Source: Limnothrix sp. CACIAM 69d (GTDB taxonomy: Bacteria; Cyanobacteriota; Cyanobacteriia; CACIAM-69d). From it: a DNA stretch of 64,000 nt. This document shows positions 8,727-17,710 of the stretch, one piece after another. Numbering within the stretch: the stretch's first letter is position 1; the number at the start of each line of letters is the position of its first letter. The notes under the pieces were generated by a model, which was not told the origin of the DNA, did not search any database, and worked only from the letters and a program-made list of their open reading frames with translations. The position numbers were made by a program, and so were the translations under genes. Location: positions 142,157 to 206,156 of the forward strand of contig MKGP02000088.1 in NCBI GenBank assembly GCA_001913845.2, given 5' to 3'.

Positions 8727-8925
8727 CTCTCTCAGGAGTCAGTTCAGCCAACCTCGAAATGATTTTCAACCCTGTCCGGTCGATCGAGAGGCTTTGGCTC
8801 ATCGGTCGATCGGGTTGGGTTCCTAGGAAGGAGGAGTTCGGGCCACCATTACCCGAGCCTGAGGGCAATCGGAACGGTGGCCACCAGCCGACCAATTCCG
8901 GCCAGAACGCCGAAATTTACGTCAA

Positions 8926-9519
8926 TTACAGGGCGGCGAAGTAGTCCTTCGACTTCACAGGATCCGGATTCATCGTCTTTTCACCCGGTTGCCAACCAGC
9001 GGGGCACACTTCATCGGGGTGAGTTTGCACGTATTGAATCGCTTGCAGCACGCGCAAGGTCTCATCCACGCTGCGGCCGAAGGCCAGGTTGTTGATGGTG
9101 GCGTGTTGAATCACACCTTCCTTGTCAATAATGAACAGGCCGCGCAGGGCAATGCCTTCTTCGGTCAGCACGTTGTAGGCGGTGCTGATTTCCTTCTTAA
9201 TATCCGAAACCAGCGGATAGCTCAGATCGCCCACGCCGCCGGACTTGCGATCGGTTTGGATCCAAGCCAGGTGCGAGAAGGCGCTGTCCACCGAAACGCC
9301 CAATACTTCGGCGTTCAGTTGCGAGAACTCAGCGTAGCGATCGCTGAAGGCCGTGATTTCCGTGGGGCAGACAAAAGTGAAGTCCAGGGGATAGAAAAAT
9401 AGGACTACATACTTGCCACGGTAGTTCGACAGCTTAATTTCTTTGAACTCTTGGTCAGAAACGGCCGTAGCGGTGAAGTCAGGGGCAACTTGGCCCACAC
9501 GGAGGCAACCTTCGGTCAT
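8926..9519 (-). CDS. 2-Cys peroxiredoxin
   Basis: Typical 2-Cys peroxiredoxins reduce hydrogen peroxide and organic peroxides, and thioredoxin recycles them. The 197-residue protein has the peroxidatic Cys51 in FTFVCPTE and the resolving Cys172 in EVCPAGW, so it is a dimeric typical 2-Cys enzyme, not a PrxQ or 1-Cys type. It also carries GGVG and a C-terminal YF, the pair of features linked to sensitivity to over-oxidation in eukaryotic enzymes. In cyanobacteria this is a main cytosolic peroxide scavenger fed by NTRC or thioredoxin. It is transcribed divergently from the iminopeptidase gene, with 91 bases between the two start codons, and has its own terminator. Assignment is firm. Confidence 0.96.
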   Translation of the reverse strand: MTEGCLRVGQVAPDFTATAVSDQEFKEIKLSNYRGKYVVLFFYPLDFTFVCPTEITAFSDRYAEFSQLNAEVLGVSVDSAFSHLAWIQTDRKSGGVGDLSYPLVSDIKKEISTAYNVLTEEGIALRGLFIIDKEGVIQHATINNLAFGRSVDETLRVLQAIQYVQTHPDEVCPAGWQPGEKTMNPDPVKSKDYFAAL

Positions 9520-9610
9520 GGGAGTGAGTCTCCTGTTGCGCTGTTTTGGATGAATTACGAACTGTTACGAGAATATCATAGTCATTACGATTTTGACATG
9601 ACGGATTGCC

Positions 9611-10561
9611 ATGAGTTTATTTCCGCCGATCGACCCCTATCGCCAAGGGACACTACCCGTTTCCGATCGCCACACCCTTTACTTTGAGGAAAGTGGCAAT
9701 CCCACCGGCCAGCCGATCGTGATTCTGCACGGCGGGCCCGGCGGTGGCAGCCAACCGAGCTATCGGCAATATTGCGACCCAGCCCAGTGGCGCATCGTGC
9801 AATTTGACCAGCGCGGTTGTGGCCGCAGCCAGCCCCATGCGGACTTGACCAACAACACCACTTGGGATCTGGTGGCGGATATTGAGCGATTGCGGGAGCA
9901 TTTGGCGATCGAGCAGTGGGTGGTGTTTGGGGGCAGTTGGGGCAGCACCCTCGCCCTGGCCTATGCAGAAACCCATCCCGATCGCTGCTTGGGGTTGATT
10001 TTGCGGGGAATTTTCATGCTGCGGCCCCAGGAACTGCGCTGGTTTTATCAAGAGGGAGCCAGCTATTTGTTTCCCGAAGCCTGGGCCCAATACCTAGAGC
10101 CAATTCCCCCAGTCGAACGACATGATCTGATGGGGGCTTACTACCGCCGCCTAACGGATAAGAATCCAGCGGTGCGACGACAAGCGGCCAAAGCCTGGGC
10201 CGTGTGGGAAGCCAGCACCAGCAAGCTCATTCCCGACGCGGATTTGCAGGCGGCCTTTGCCGATCCCTTCTTTGCGGAGGCCTTCGCCCGAATTGAGTGC
10301 CACTACTTTGTCCATGGGGGCTGGTTTGACCCGGCCGATCAACTGCTGCAACGGGTCGATCGAATCCGACATTTGCCCGCCGTCATTGTTCATGGACGCT
10401 ATGACGTGGTTTGCCCGGTGGTTTCCGCCTGGGAATTACACCAAGCCTGGCCAGAAGCCGAGTTGCAGATCATCCCCGACGCGGGCCACTCCATGGCGGA
10501 ACCGGGAATTCTGAAGGCGTTGGTGGCGGCAACCCAACGTTTTGCCCAACTGAAAGTCTGA
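9611..10561 (+). CDS. pip: Proline iminopeptidase
   Basis: The 316-residue alpha/beta-hydrolase matches prolyl aminopeptidase (peptidase family S33), which releases N-terminal proline from peptides. Visible landmarks are the oxyanion motif HGGPGGGS (residues 40-47), the nucleophile elbow GGSWGS with Ser109, the catalytic Asp in GRYDVVCP (about residue 268) and the catalytic His in DAGHSMAEP (about 296). Length is usual for the family, and without a signal peptide it should be cytosolic. It follows the divergent peroxiredoxin gene and precedes ndhO by 87 bases. A role in peptide turnover is likely; no link to its neighbours is evident. Confidence 0.94.
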   Translation: MSLFPPIDPYRQGTLPVSDRHTLYFEESGNPTGQPIVILHGGPGGGSQPSYRQYCDPAQWRIVQFDQRGCGRSQPHADLTNNTTWDLVADIERLREHLAIEQWVVFGGSWGSTLALAYAETHPDRCLGLILRGIFMLRPQELRWFYQEGASYLFPEAWAQYLEPIPPVERHDLMGAYYRRLTDKNPAVRRQAAKAWAVWEASTSKLIPDADLQAAFADPFFAEAFARIECHYFVHGGWFDPADQLLQRVDRIRHLPAVIVHGRYDVVCPVVSAWELHQAWPEAELQIIPDAGHSMAEPGILKALVAATQRFAQLKV

Positions 10562-10648
10562 TCTCAGCTTTAAAATGAGACAATCTGCATCAACCTGGAA
10601 ATGGTTGTTCTCAGTTAACAATTACGTGCGATCGCGCCATTCACTCCT

Positions 10649-10867
10649 ATGCCCGTCAAAAAAGGTTCCTTTGTTCGTGCCGTCCGCGAAAAACTAGAAA
10701 ACAGCGTCGAAGCAACCGCCAGCGATCAGCGCTTTTCTTCTTACCTATTTGAAAGCAAAGGAGAGGTACTCGATCTGCGGGGTGACTATGCCTTGGTGAA
10801 GTGGTGTAAAGTGCCAACCCCCAATATTTGGCTCCGATTGGATCAACTCGAAGAATTTTCAGGTTAA
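10649..10867 (+). CDS. ndhO: NAD(P)H-quinone oxidoreductase subunit O (NDH-1)
   Basis: NdhO is a small peripheral subunit specific to cyanobacterial and chloroplast NDH-1, the complex that takes electrons from ferredoxin to plastoquinone in cyclic electron flow and respiration. The 72-residue protein begins [19 protein letters not shown] and ends with the conserved [21 protein letters not shown], both typical. Length is right for the family. It has a strong terminator of its own. The upstream gene is on the same strand but there is an 87-base gap. Identification is confident although the protein is short. Confidence 0.95.
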   Translation: MPVKKGSFVRAVREKLENSVEATASDQRFSSYLFESKGEVLDLRGDYALVKWCKVPTPNIWLRLDQLEEFSG

Positions 10868-10919
10868 TGTTCTAATTTCCTTAAGCTGGTCTTGGCTGAT
10901 TTCATTTCCAGAAATCCCT

Positions 10920-10965
10920 AAAGTGCCCTATCGATAGCCAAAAGGTTTTTGATAGGGCACTTTTT
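10920..10965 (+). terminator. Rho-independent terminator of ndhO
   Basis: AAAGTGCCCTATC (10920-10932) pairs perfectly with GATAGGGCACTTT (10951-10963), and further T residues follow. It is 53 bases after the ndhO stop. Confidence 0.9.
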
Positions 10966-11247
10966 GTTAATTTTGATTTAAAAATGAATCTGATTTTTCT
11001 CACGCATTTTTATTGTTCAGTGAATAAGAGATTTTTGATTTCAGGCTTCAATTTTTATCAAAATTTAGTCAGTATTCTAGAGATTAATTTCTCATGATTC
11101 AGGAGTTTTCATGAATCATTCAGAGTATGTTCATAGATCACGAATCAGGTTTCGGTAGTGCCATAATTCAGTCATGGTCAGTCCGTAAAAGTCTTGCGGC
11201 GCAAGCGATCAGTTACCGAAAATCATCACCTCACCAACACTGCCAGA

Positions 11248-11267
11248 CAAGGGGCTTAAGCCCCTTG
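11248..11267. repeat. 20-bp palindromic repeat, perfect copy
   Basis: Perfect CAAGGGGCTTAAGCCCCTTG, followed by CCCCC. It lies about 60 bases beyond the stop of the methyltransferase-glycosyltransferase gene and could help end its transcript. Confidence 0.9.
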
Positions 11268-11327
11268 CCCCCACGAGTACTCGTGCCTTGCCATTCCCCC
11301 AAGTTACTTCCCAGATATCCTTTGAAA

Positions 11328-13046
11328 TCATCCTGCAAACAGATCGGGAATTCGGCGCTGCAAGGCCGCGTTCAACTCCGGCAGGCGATCGCGCAGGGAT
11401 TGATACCACTCATACCGTTGGCGATAGTGCTGGCACATCAGCCGGTTTTGGGACACCCACTGATAGGCATTTTGAGTCAGGGTTTCGCGTAATTGGGGGT
11501 AGTCAACCAGGGCGGCTAGTTTTTGCTCAAAATCCGCTGGGCTGTAGTAGAGCAAGCCCGTTTGACCATCCATCAGGGTTTGTTGATAGACCACGGGACT
11601 GGCCAGGGCAGCGGTGCTGTGGGCGGCACACTCAATGAACTTCAAGTCCGATTTCATGCCGTTGAAGCGGGTGCGTTCCAGGGGCAGCAGGGCCACATCG
11701 CTTTGGTGCAACAGTTCCGCATATTCCTCGTAGGGACAGAAGGGGCGGAAGGTTTTGTGGGGCGTTTGCAGGGCTTCAAAAAAGCGGCGATCGTGAATCA
11801 CATGCACCAGAATTCGATCGCCCCGTTGATTCAGCACGCGGTTGATGCCATCAATCAGCGGTTTCCAATCGTTTTCCCGGTTCAAGGCCCCAAAAAAGAG
11901 GGTGACCGGTCGTTGTGGATCGGTGGCGGCGGGTGGGGGCAATTCCGCCAACTGATTGGGAAACACGGCCACGTAGGGGTTCACTTGGCGCAGGAAGGCG
12001 GCCAGGGGTTCCGTGGAGGTTTGAATGGCGTGGACGCTGCGATAGGCGAAAAAGTCTGTTTTTTCGGTGCGGGCCCAGCGGTAGGGGTCGTCATCCACTT
12101 CCAAGATGATCAGATAACCCCGGGCCAGGAGTTTGCGCTGCTGCACCAAGTCCTGTTCCCGGTTCAAAATTGCCCGTTGCCAAATGAAAATTGGCTCTTC
12201 GTGGGCTTGCACGGCTCCGGCGGTGGCGGTGCGATCCTGGGCGATCGCCCGCATTCCGGGAATGCGATTCAAAAACTCATTCGGTTCGGTCACTCGCACT
12301 CGCTTGCAAACCTTGGCTTCCATCACCAGGGTTTGGGCGAAGAAGTGCCGTTGGGGCCGATCGCCCGGCCGCATGGCTCGCACCAGATATTGCACCGAAG
12401 CACTTTGCTGATTAAACCGCTGTCGATCGACTCCCAACCGATCCAGCAGCGGCCCGATCGCCTCTTGGAATTTGTCGCGCATTTCATCGGGGCGACTGCG
12501 ACCCCGAATTTCTTCGATTTCTAAGCCCGCCTGCTGAAAAAGCTGGGTGATGGAATCCTTGGTGAAGAAGCGCAAATGGCCCCGATCGAAAATGCCGTAA
12601 TCCGCATAGTCCCAACGGCCCGACAGCAAATCCACAATGGCTCCCCAATATTGAATATTGGGAATGCAGGCAATCACTTGGCCACCGGGAGCCAGCCAGC
12701 GTGCATGGTGGGTCAGGGTTTGCCAAGGATTCATGAAATGCTCCAGCACATCCCCATAGACCAGGCAATCCATGCTTTCCGGGGGAATTTCTGCCCCCAG
12801 TTGGGGATCTTCCGCATTCCCCACATAGACGCGATCGAGCCGGCCCACCGCGATTTGGGCCGCCGCTGGATCTTGTTCTAAACCGATGTATTGGGCAAAG
12901 GGGTTAATCCGTTTGTAGGCCTGTCCCAAGGCCCCTGTGAAACAGCCCACTTCCACAATCGATCGGGCATCTCCGGGCAGCAGTTTCAACAAATCGGCAT
13001 TGTGAATGTCGCTGTAGGCCAAGGATGCGGCGGGTTCAGAAGTCAT
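11328..13046 (-). CDS. Methyltransferase-glycosyltransferase fusion protein
   Basis: The 572-residue protein joins two enzymes. Residues about 15-215 are a class I SAM-dependent methyltransferase: [17 protein letters not shown] is the SAM-binding glycine loop, followed by the acidic IGLEQDP, and [17 protein letters not shown] is the motif II-like region; [14 protein letters not shown] is typical of the Methyltransf_23-like group. Residues about 250-560 look like a GT-B glycosyltransferase of the GT4-like or CgeB-like kind ([12 protein letters not shown], then a C-terminal Rossmann half with [23 protein letters not shown]). Such fusions often build or cap surface polysaccharides. It stands alone, divergent from the type I secretion genes. 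Acceptor and sugar are unknown; both halves seem complete. Confidence 0.85.
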   Translation of the reverse strand: MTSEPAASLAYSDIHNADLLKLLPGDARSIVEVGCFTGALGQAYKRINPFAQYIGLEQDPAAAQIAVGRLDRVYVGNAEDPQLGAEIPPESMDCLVYGDVLEHFMNPWQTLTHHARWLAPGGQVIACIPNIQYWGAIVDLLSGRWDYADYGIFDRGHLRFFTKDSITQLFQQAGLEIEEIRGRSRPDEMRDKFQEAIGPLLDRLGVDRQRFNQQSASVQYLVRAMRPGDRPQRHFFAQTLVMEAKVCKRVRVTEPNEFLNRIPGMRAIAQDRTATAGAVQAHEEPIFIWQRAILNREQDLVQQRKLLARGYLIILEVDDDPYRWARTEKTDFFAYRSVHAIQTSTEPLAAFLRQVNPYVAVFPNQLAELPPPAATDPQRPVTLFFGALNRENDWKPLIDGINRVLNQRGDRILVHVIHDRRFFEALQTPHKTFRPFCPYEEYAELLHQSDVALLPLERTRFNGMKSDLKFIECAAHSTAALASPVVYQQTLMDGQTGLLYYSPADFEQKLAALVDYPQLRETLTQNAYQWVSQNRLMCQHYRQRYEWYQSLRDRLPELNAALQRRIPDLFAG

Positions 13047-13596
13047 CGGAACAGGAAGATGGCGAGCGATTGGGTGAACAGATCACCGCCCTAGGCTATC
13101 GCGCCCGATCGCCCGACACAAGCCACAGCCGCCACTTTCCATCAACGGAACCTCCCCCGGCAGCCCTGCGTCCACACCCTTAGTCCGCCCTTGTGATTGA
13201 AGTGATCAAATTCATGATCTAAACCTATCCCCGCGCTCCAATGCATTCTGGCCAAAGCTTTTGTCCCCGATGTCCTGTCCCCAAGGCATTGAGCACCCGT
13301 TTTCCCAACGCAACAAGCTATCCGGCTTGATTCCAGGCGCGATGGTATTCTTTGGAAGATTCATGCTCCACCCCATTCAGCCACGATTGAATGAGCGGCT
13401 TAACTGACAGGGCAACCCAAACACAAAACTGATGCGTACCCCAAAGTGCCACATAATCCCTGTGATGGTTGCCCGATCGCTGCTTAATGGTTAGTTGATG
13501 ACTGACTGAATCAGTTGGCCAATCACCAGTTAGTCGTTAACGTTTCGTTTACACTTTTCGTTCGTTTTGCCTGCAATCGCTGCAAATCAATTCACC
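13047..13596. other. 550-bp intergenic region between divergent genes
   Basis: It should hold promoters of the fusion gene (minus) and the secretion cluster (plus). At 13490-13560 there are imperfect repeats of GTTAGT and GACTGACTGAATCAGTT-like sequence. A 20-codon frame at 13431 lacks a ribosome binding site. No gene is supported. Confidence 0.6.
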
Positions 13597-14349
13597 ATGG
13601 CAGGTCTCTTCCAAATTGGTCCGAATGTTATCCAAGCGCATGAGATGCTCTCGCTGCTCAGTCGCTATCACCTGATGCCGCAATTCCTGCGCGGATTGGT
13701 GATCGATCGGGCGATCGCCGATGTGGAATTCACCGAAGAAGAACGGCAACAGGCCGTCATCAACTTTCGGAAGCAGCATCGGATTATTGAAGACGCAGAC
13801 ATTGCCCGTTGGATGCAGGAAAACAACCTCTCCATCGAAGGGCTTGAAGAGCTGGCCATTCGGCCCATGCGGCTGGAAAAGTTCAAAGAGTCCCAATTTG
13901 GGCGCAAAGTAGAAAACTATTTTGTCAGTCAAAAGAGCCGCCTAGATAAGGTGGTCTACTCCCTGATTCGCGTGCAGGATGAAGGGCTGGCCCAGGAAAT
14001 TTATTACCGCATTGAAGAGGGCGAGTCTTCCTTTGCAGACATGGCTCGCACCTATTCCCAAGGCCCAGAAGCGCAAACCAATGGTCTTTTGGGGCCCGTG
14101 CCTCTGAACCAGCCTCACCCCTTCATTGCCCGCATGTTGGAAGTGAGCCAGCCGGGTCAATTGTGGCCCCCGCGTGCCCTGGTGGAATGGTTTATTATTG
14201 TGCGGCTGGAACAGTTTTTGCCGTCGCAGCTTGATGAACCAATGCGCCGACAAATGATCGATGAAATGTTTGAAAACTGGATGCGCGAACAAATTCAAGC
14301 CCTCGGTTCGCCCCAGTTACTTTGGGCCGCTTCCGATTCGGGAAGCTGA
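13597..14349 (+). CDS. Parvulin-type peptidyl-prolyl isomerase of a secretion cluster
   Basis: The 250-residue protein resembles SurA/PrsA-type proteins: an N-terminal helical region (about 1-110) and a rotamase-like domain (about 115-205) with DKVVYSLIRVQDEGLAQEI, GESSFADMARTYSQGP and GLLGPVPLNQPHPF. Unlike SurA and PrsA it has no signal peptide or lipobox, so it should be cytosolic. Cyanobacteria often place such a gene directly before an ABC exporter and an HlyD protein, as here; it may keep the cargo unfolded or help present it. ATG at 13597 is chosen over an in-frame TTG at 13567. The gap to the ABC gene is 223 bases. Catalytic activity cannot be judged from sequence alone. Confidence 0.82.
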   Translation: MAGLFQIGPNVIQAHEMLSLLSRYHLMPQFLRGLVIDRAIADVEFTEEERQQAVINFRKQHRIIEDADIARWMQENNLSIEGLEELAIRPMRLEKFKESQFGRKVENYFVSQKSRLDKVVYSLIRVQDEGLAQEIYYRIEEGESSFADMARTYSQGPEAQTNGLLGPVPLNQPHPFIARMLEVSQPGQLWPPRALVEWFIIVRLEQFLPSQLDEPMRRQMIDEMFENWMREQIQALGSPQLLWAASDSGS

Positions 14350-14572
14350 GGGCGATCGGGGTGAGCCAGGGCGATCGCCCGCTACGGTTAATTTGGTCAA
14401 CCCATTGGGCCAAGCTTGATTCGGCAAATGATCCATAAAAACGATCCATAATTTGCGAAACCGTCAGCCAGCCGTGAACCCATGCGCTGATTTGGCTCCC
14501 AACCCCGATCGCCTCCCAATCCCGATCGCCTCGCCTGACTGCTTTGACCCGTCTTTGCCCGTGCCTGGAGTT

Positions 14573-17500
14573 ATGACTCAAGCTGCTAGCCATCAGCCCA
14601 TTCAAGTGTTTCTGGCGGAGATCGATCCGTTCAGTCGCCTCAGCTCCGCCAGTTTGGAACGCTTACTCCAGGAGGCCCAGCTACTGCGCTACCGGGTGGG
14701 GCAACCACTGCTCGATCGCCAAACCCTGCCGGCCCAAGTCTTGGTGTTGTTCCAAGGGCAAGTGCGGGTTCTGGGGTTTGACGAGCGATCGCAACGGCCC
14801 GTCAGCCTCAAACTAGCCACTCCCGGCGAAATTCTCGGTTGGGCTGGGCTGTTGCGAGGCGTGGCCTGCGAAACGGCGATCGCCTCCACCGAAACCACCT
14901 GCATCAGCATTCCCGCCGCCGATTTTCTGACCGTGATGGCCGAAGAGGCCACCTTCCGTCAGGCCTGGGAGTCGCGTTGCAATCTCTGTGAACTTTTCAG
15001 TTTGCTCAGCCAGGAGCTTCAGCGCCAAGCCGATCGACGCGGCAACCTAAAAGACATCACCCTGCGAATGCTCGATGAAGTGCAGGTGATGGGCATCCCC
15101 GAAGGAATGGTCGATGAGGCCACCCTTGAGCGGTTGATTGATCCGCAACTTGTCTGGCTCCTGAGTGGTGGCCAAGCGGAAACTGTCAGCGGCAAACTGA
15201 TCGCGGGCGATCGACTGCAATGGGCCGGCAGCGGCTCCGTTACCATCACCGGCGGTCATGCGGCCCGCGTCGTTGGATTCACCCAAGACTGGCTTCGGCA
15301 GCGCACCCCCCAAACTGAAGCCGAGATCGCCCCGCCTCCACCGCCCGTTGATATCGTCACCGGCAACGCTGCCCCCATCGTCGAACCAGCACCCGTCGCG
15401 GCAGCTCCGGTTCCCGTTCCCGAAATTCCCTTCGCCCCCGAAAAGCCACCCGAACTCCCCCGGGAAGCCCTACTAACCCAGCCCGCCACCTATCCCCATG
15501 TGCGCGGGCGCGGGCCCGTCAACGGCACTCTGGCCTGCTTCCAGATGCTGAATGAATTTGTGCCCGGGTTGCAGTTCCGCAAAGACCGAATTCGGCGGCT
15601 CCTGGAAGATCAACTGCGGGCCACCGGGCAAATTTCCATGCAGGTTTGCGGGGCGATCGCCCAAACCATCGGCTTTCGGCCCCAACTGATCCAAATCTCC
15701 GGTGTCTTGATCAATCGGCTGAAAGCACCCGCCCTCACCCCCTGGAAAGATGGCTTCGCCGTCATCTATGACATTTCCGAAACCCGCATCATCCTCGCCA
15801 CCCCCGAAGAAGGCGTGATGCGCAAGACCCCCCAGCAGTTCCTAGAAGGTTGGGGCGAAAGCGGCATGGTGTTGCTTCTCGAAGCCCCCGTCGAAGAACT
15901 GCCAGAAAAATTCGGTCTCAGTTGGTTCGTTCCCTGGATCCTGCCCTACAAACGCGCCCTGATCGAAGTCGTCGTCGCGTCCTTCTTCGTTCAAACCTTT
16001 GGGTTGGTGCAGCCGATCATCACCCAGGTGATCATCGACAAAGTGTTGGGCCAAGGCAGCATCGAAACCATGGATGCCCTCGGCTTCTTCATGTTGGGCG
16101 TGGCCGTCTTTGAAGGGATCCTCAACATCCTGCGGACTTACCTGTTTGTCGATGCCATGAACCGGATCGACATGAACGTCGGTTCCGCCATCATCAGTCA
16201 CCTGATGCGCCTACCCCTGGGCTACTTTGACGTGCGCCGGGTGGGTGAACTGGCGGGTCGGGTCAATGAGCGCGACAGCATTCGGAACTTCCTGACCGGC
16301 ACAGCCCTCACCGTTTTCCTGAACGCCATCTTCTCGGTGATCTACATCGTGGTGATGGTGGTTTACAGTTGGCTGCTCACCTTGGTGGCCTTGGCGGTTG
16401 TACCCATCTTGGGCGGGATTATCGTCTTCGCTGCCCCGATCATCCGCCAACTGATTCGCCGCCAAGCGGAACGCCGCGCCGACGTGGACTCCTACATGGT
16501 GGAAGTGATTTCCGGGGCCCAAACCGTCAAGGCCCAAAACATCGAAACCAAGGTGCTGTGGCAGTGGCAAGAGCGCTATGCCCGCATGATCCAGGCAAAC
16601 TTCAAAACGATCATGACCGGCACCACGATCGGGGGGGCCACCTCCTTCCTGAACAGCCTGTCTACCCTAGCCCTGCTTTGGGCGGGGGCCTATTTGGTGA
16701 TTGGCAACCAAATCACCCTGGGGCAATTGATCGCCTTCAAAATCCTGGCCGGAAACGTGACGGGCTCCCTCCTCAGCCTGGTGGGTGCTTGGCAACAGGT
16801 GCAGGAAATTTCAATTTCCGTGGAACGTCTGGCGGATATTGTTGACAGCCAACCGGAGTCCAGCGATGCCGATCGCGACAATATCCCCATGCCGGAATTG
16901 GTCGGCTCCGTCAAATTCTCCGATCTCTCCTTCCGCTTTGCAGAAACGGGCCCCTTGCAGTTGGCCAACGTCAATCTAGACTTTGCCCCGGGCACCTTTG
17001 TGGGCATTGTGGGGGAATCCGGTTCCGGGAAATCCACCCTCATGAAACTCCTCCAGCGGCTATACGCTCCCACCGCTGGCTACATCCAAATTGATGGCTA
17101 CGACATCAGCAAGGTGGAACTCTACTCCCTGCGCCGACAGATTGGGATGGTGCTACAAGACACCCTCCTGTTTACGGGCACGGTGCAAGAAAACATCATG
17201 CTGGCCAACCCGGATGCCACCACCGAGGAAGTGATTCACGCCGCCAAGGTGGCCGCCGCCCACGACTTCATCATGCAGTTGCCCAACGGCTACAACACCG
17301 TGGTTGGGGAACGGGGAACCGGGCTTTCTGGGGGACAACGACAACGGATTGCGATCGCCCGCACCGTTCTGCAACAACCCAAGCTCCTGATTTTGGACGA
17401 AGCCACCAGCGCTTTGGACTACAACTCAGAACGTCAGGTTTGTAATAACCTGGCCGTTGAGTTCCGAAACCGCACGGTGTTCTTCATCACCCACCGCTTG

Positions 17501-17638
17501 AACACGGTTCTGAACGCAGACTCCATCATCCTGATGGATAAAGGGGCCGTGGTTGAACAGGGAACCCACGAGGAATTGATGGCTATGAAGGGTCGCTACT
17601 ATTGCCTGTTCCAACAACAGGAGGGGTCGTTTAGCTAG
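14573..17638 (+). CDS. Type I secretion ABC transporter with degenerate cyclic-nucleotide-binding and C39-like domains
   Basis: The 1021-residue protein has five parts: an N-terminal cNMP-binding-like fold (about 15-140), a helical region, a Pro/Ala-rich linker (about 250-300), a C39-like domain (about 305-450), then the exporter core with six membrane helices (about 460-760) and an ATPase. The ATPase is intact: GESGSGKST, LSGGQRQRIAIART, LLILDEATSALD and the His of FFITHRL. In the cNMP domain the phosphate cassette keeps GE but has no Arg (RGVACETAIAS), so ligand binding is doubtful. In the C39 domain GPVNGTLACF has Asn where the catalytic Cys should be, so it is probably a docking domain, as in HlyB. 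ATG at 14573 after GGAG is preferred to an in-frame TTG at 14453. It works with the downstream HlyD; the cargo is unknown. Confidence 0.92.
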   Translation: MTQAASHQPIQVFLAEIDPFSRLSSASLERLLQEAQLLRYRVGQPLLDRQTLPAQVLVLFQGQVRVLGFDERSQRPVSLKLATPGEILGWAGLLRGVACETAIASTETTCISIPAADFLTVMAEEATFRQAWESRCNLCELFSLLSQELQRQADRRGNLKDITLRMLDEVQVMGIPEGMVDEATLERLIDPQLVWLLSGGQAETVSGKLIAGDRLQWAGSGSVTITGGHAARVVGFTQDWLRQRTPQTEAEIAPPPPPVDIVTGNAAPIVEPAPVAAAPVPVPEIPFAPEKPPELPREALLTQPATYPHVRGRGPVNGTLACFQMLNEFVPGLQFRKDRIRRLLEDQLRATGQISMQVCGAIAQTIGFRPQLIQISGVLINRLKAPALTPWKDGFAVIYDISETRIILATPEEGVMRKTPQQFLEGWGESGMVLLLEAPVEELPEKFGLSWFVPWILPYKRALIEVVVASFFVQTFGLVQPIITQVIIDKVLGQGSIETMDALGFFMLGVAVFEGILNILRTYLFVDAMNRIDMNVGSAIISHLMRLPLGYFDVRRVGELAGRVNERDSIRNFLTGTALTVFLNAIFSVIYIVVMVVYSWLLTLVALAVVPILGGIIVFAAPIIRQLIRRQAERRADVDSYMVEVISGAQTVKAQNIETKVLWQWQERYARMIQANFKTIMTGTTIGGATSFLNSLSTLALLWAGAYLVIGNQITLGQLIAFKILAGNVTGSLLSLVGAWQQVQEISISVERLADIVDSQPESSDADRDNIPMPELVGSVKFSDLSFRFAETGPLQLANVNLDFAPGTFVGIVGESGSGKSTLMKLLQRLYAPTAGYIQIDGYDISKVELYSLRRQIGMVLQDTLLFTGTVQENIMLANPDATTEEVIHAAKVAAAHDFIMQLPNGYNTVVGERGTGLSGGQRQRIAIARTVLQQPKLLILDEATSALDYNSERQVCNNLAVEFRNRTVFFITHRLNTVLNADSIILMDKGAVVEQGTHEELMAMKGRYYCLFQQQEGSFS

Positions 17639-17710
17639 CGATTTCCCCAGTCCTCACCCCGTTTGTTTGTGACCCGTCAATCCTTTCAGTCTGCAATTTG
17701 GTGAAACTCA

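Larger units (their letters stand above)
10868..11327. other. 460-bp spacer between convergent genes
   Basis: Holds the ndhO terminator (10920-10965), an AT-rich stretch at about 10966-11130 with no usable frame, and one copy of the 20-bp palindrome (11248-11267). No gene is supported. Confidence 0.7.

Noticed and set aside
8626..8895. 89-codon minus-strand frame between the peroxiredoxin and coiled-coil genes
   Set aside because: It runs through the peroxiredoxin terminator and has no recognisable content.
13431..13493. 20-codon frame that could encode a peptide cargo of the secretion unit
   Set aside because: No ribosome binding site, no leader-like double-glycine motif, and the exporter's C39-like domain appears unable to cleave leaders.
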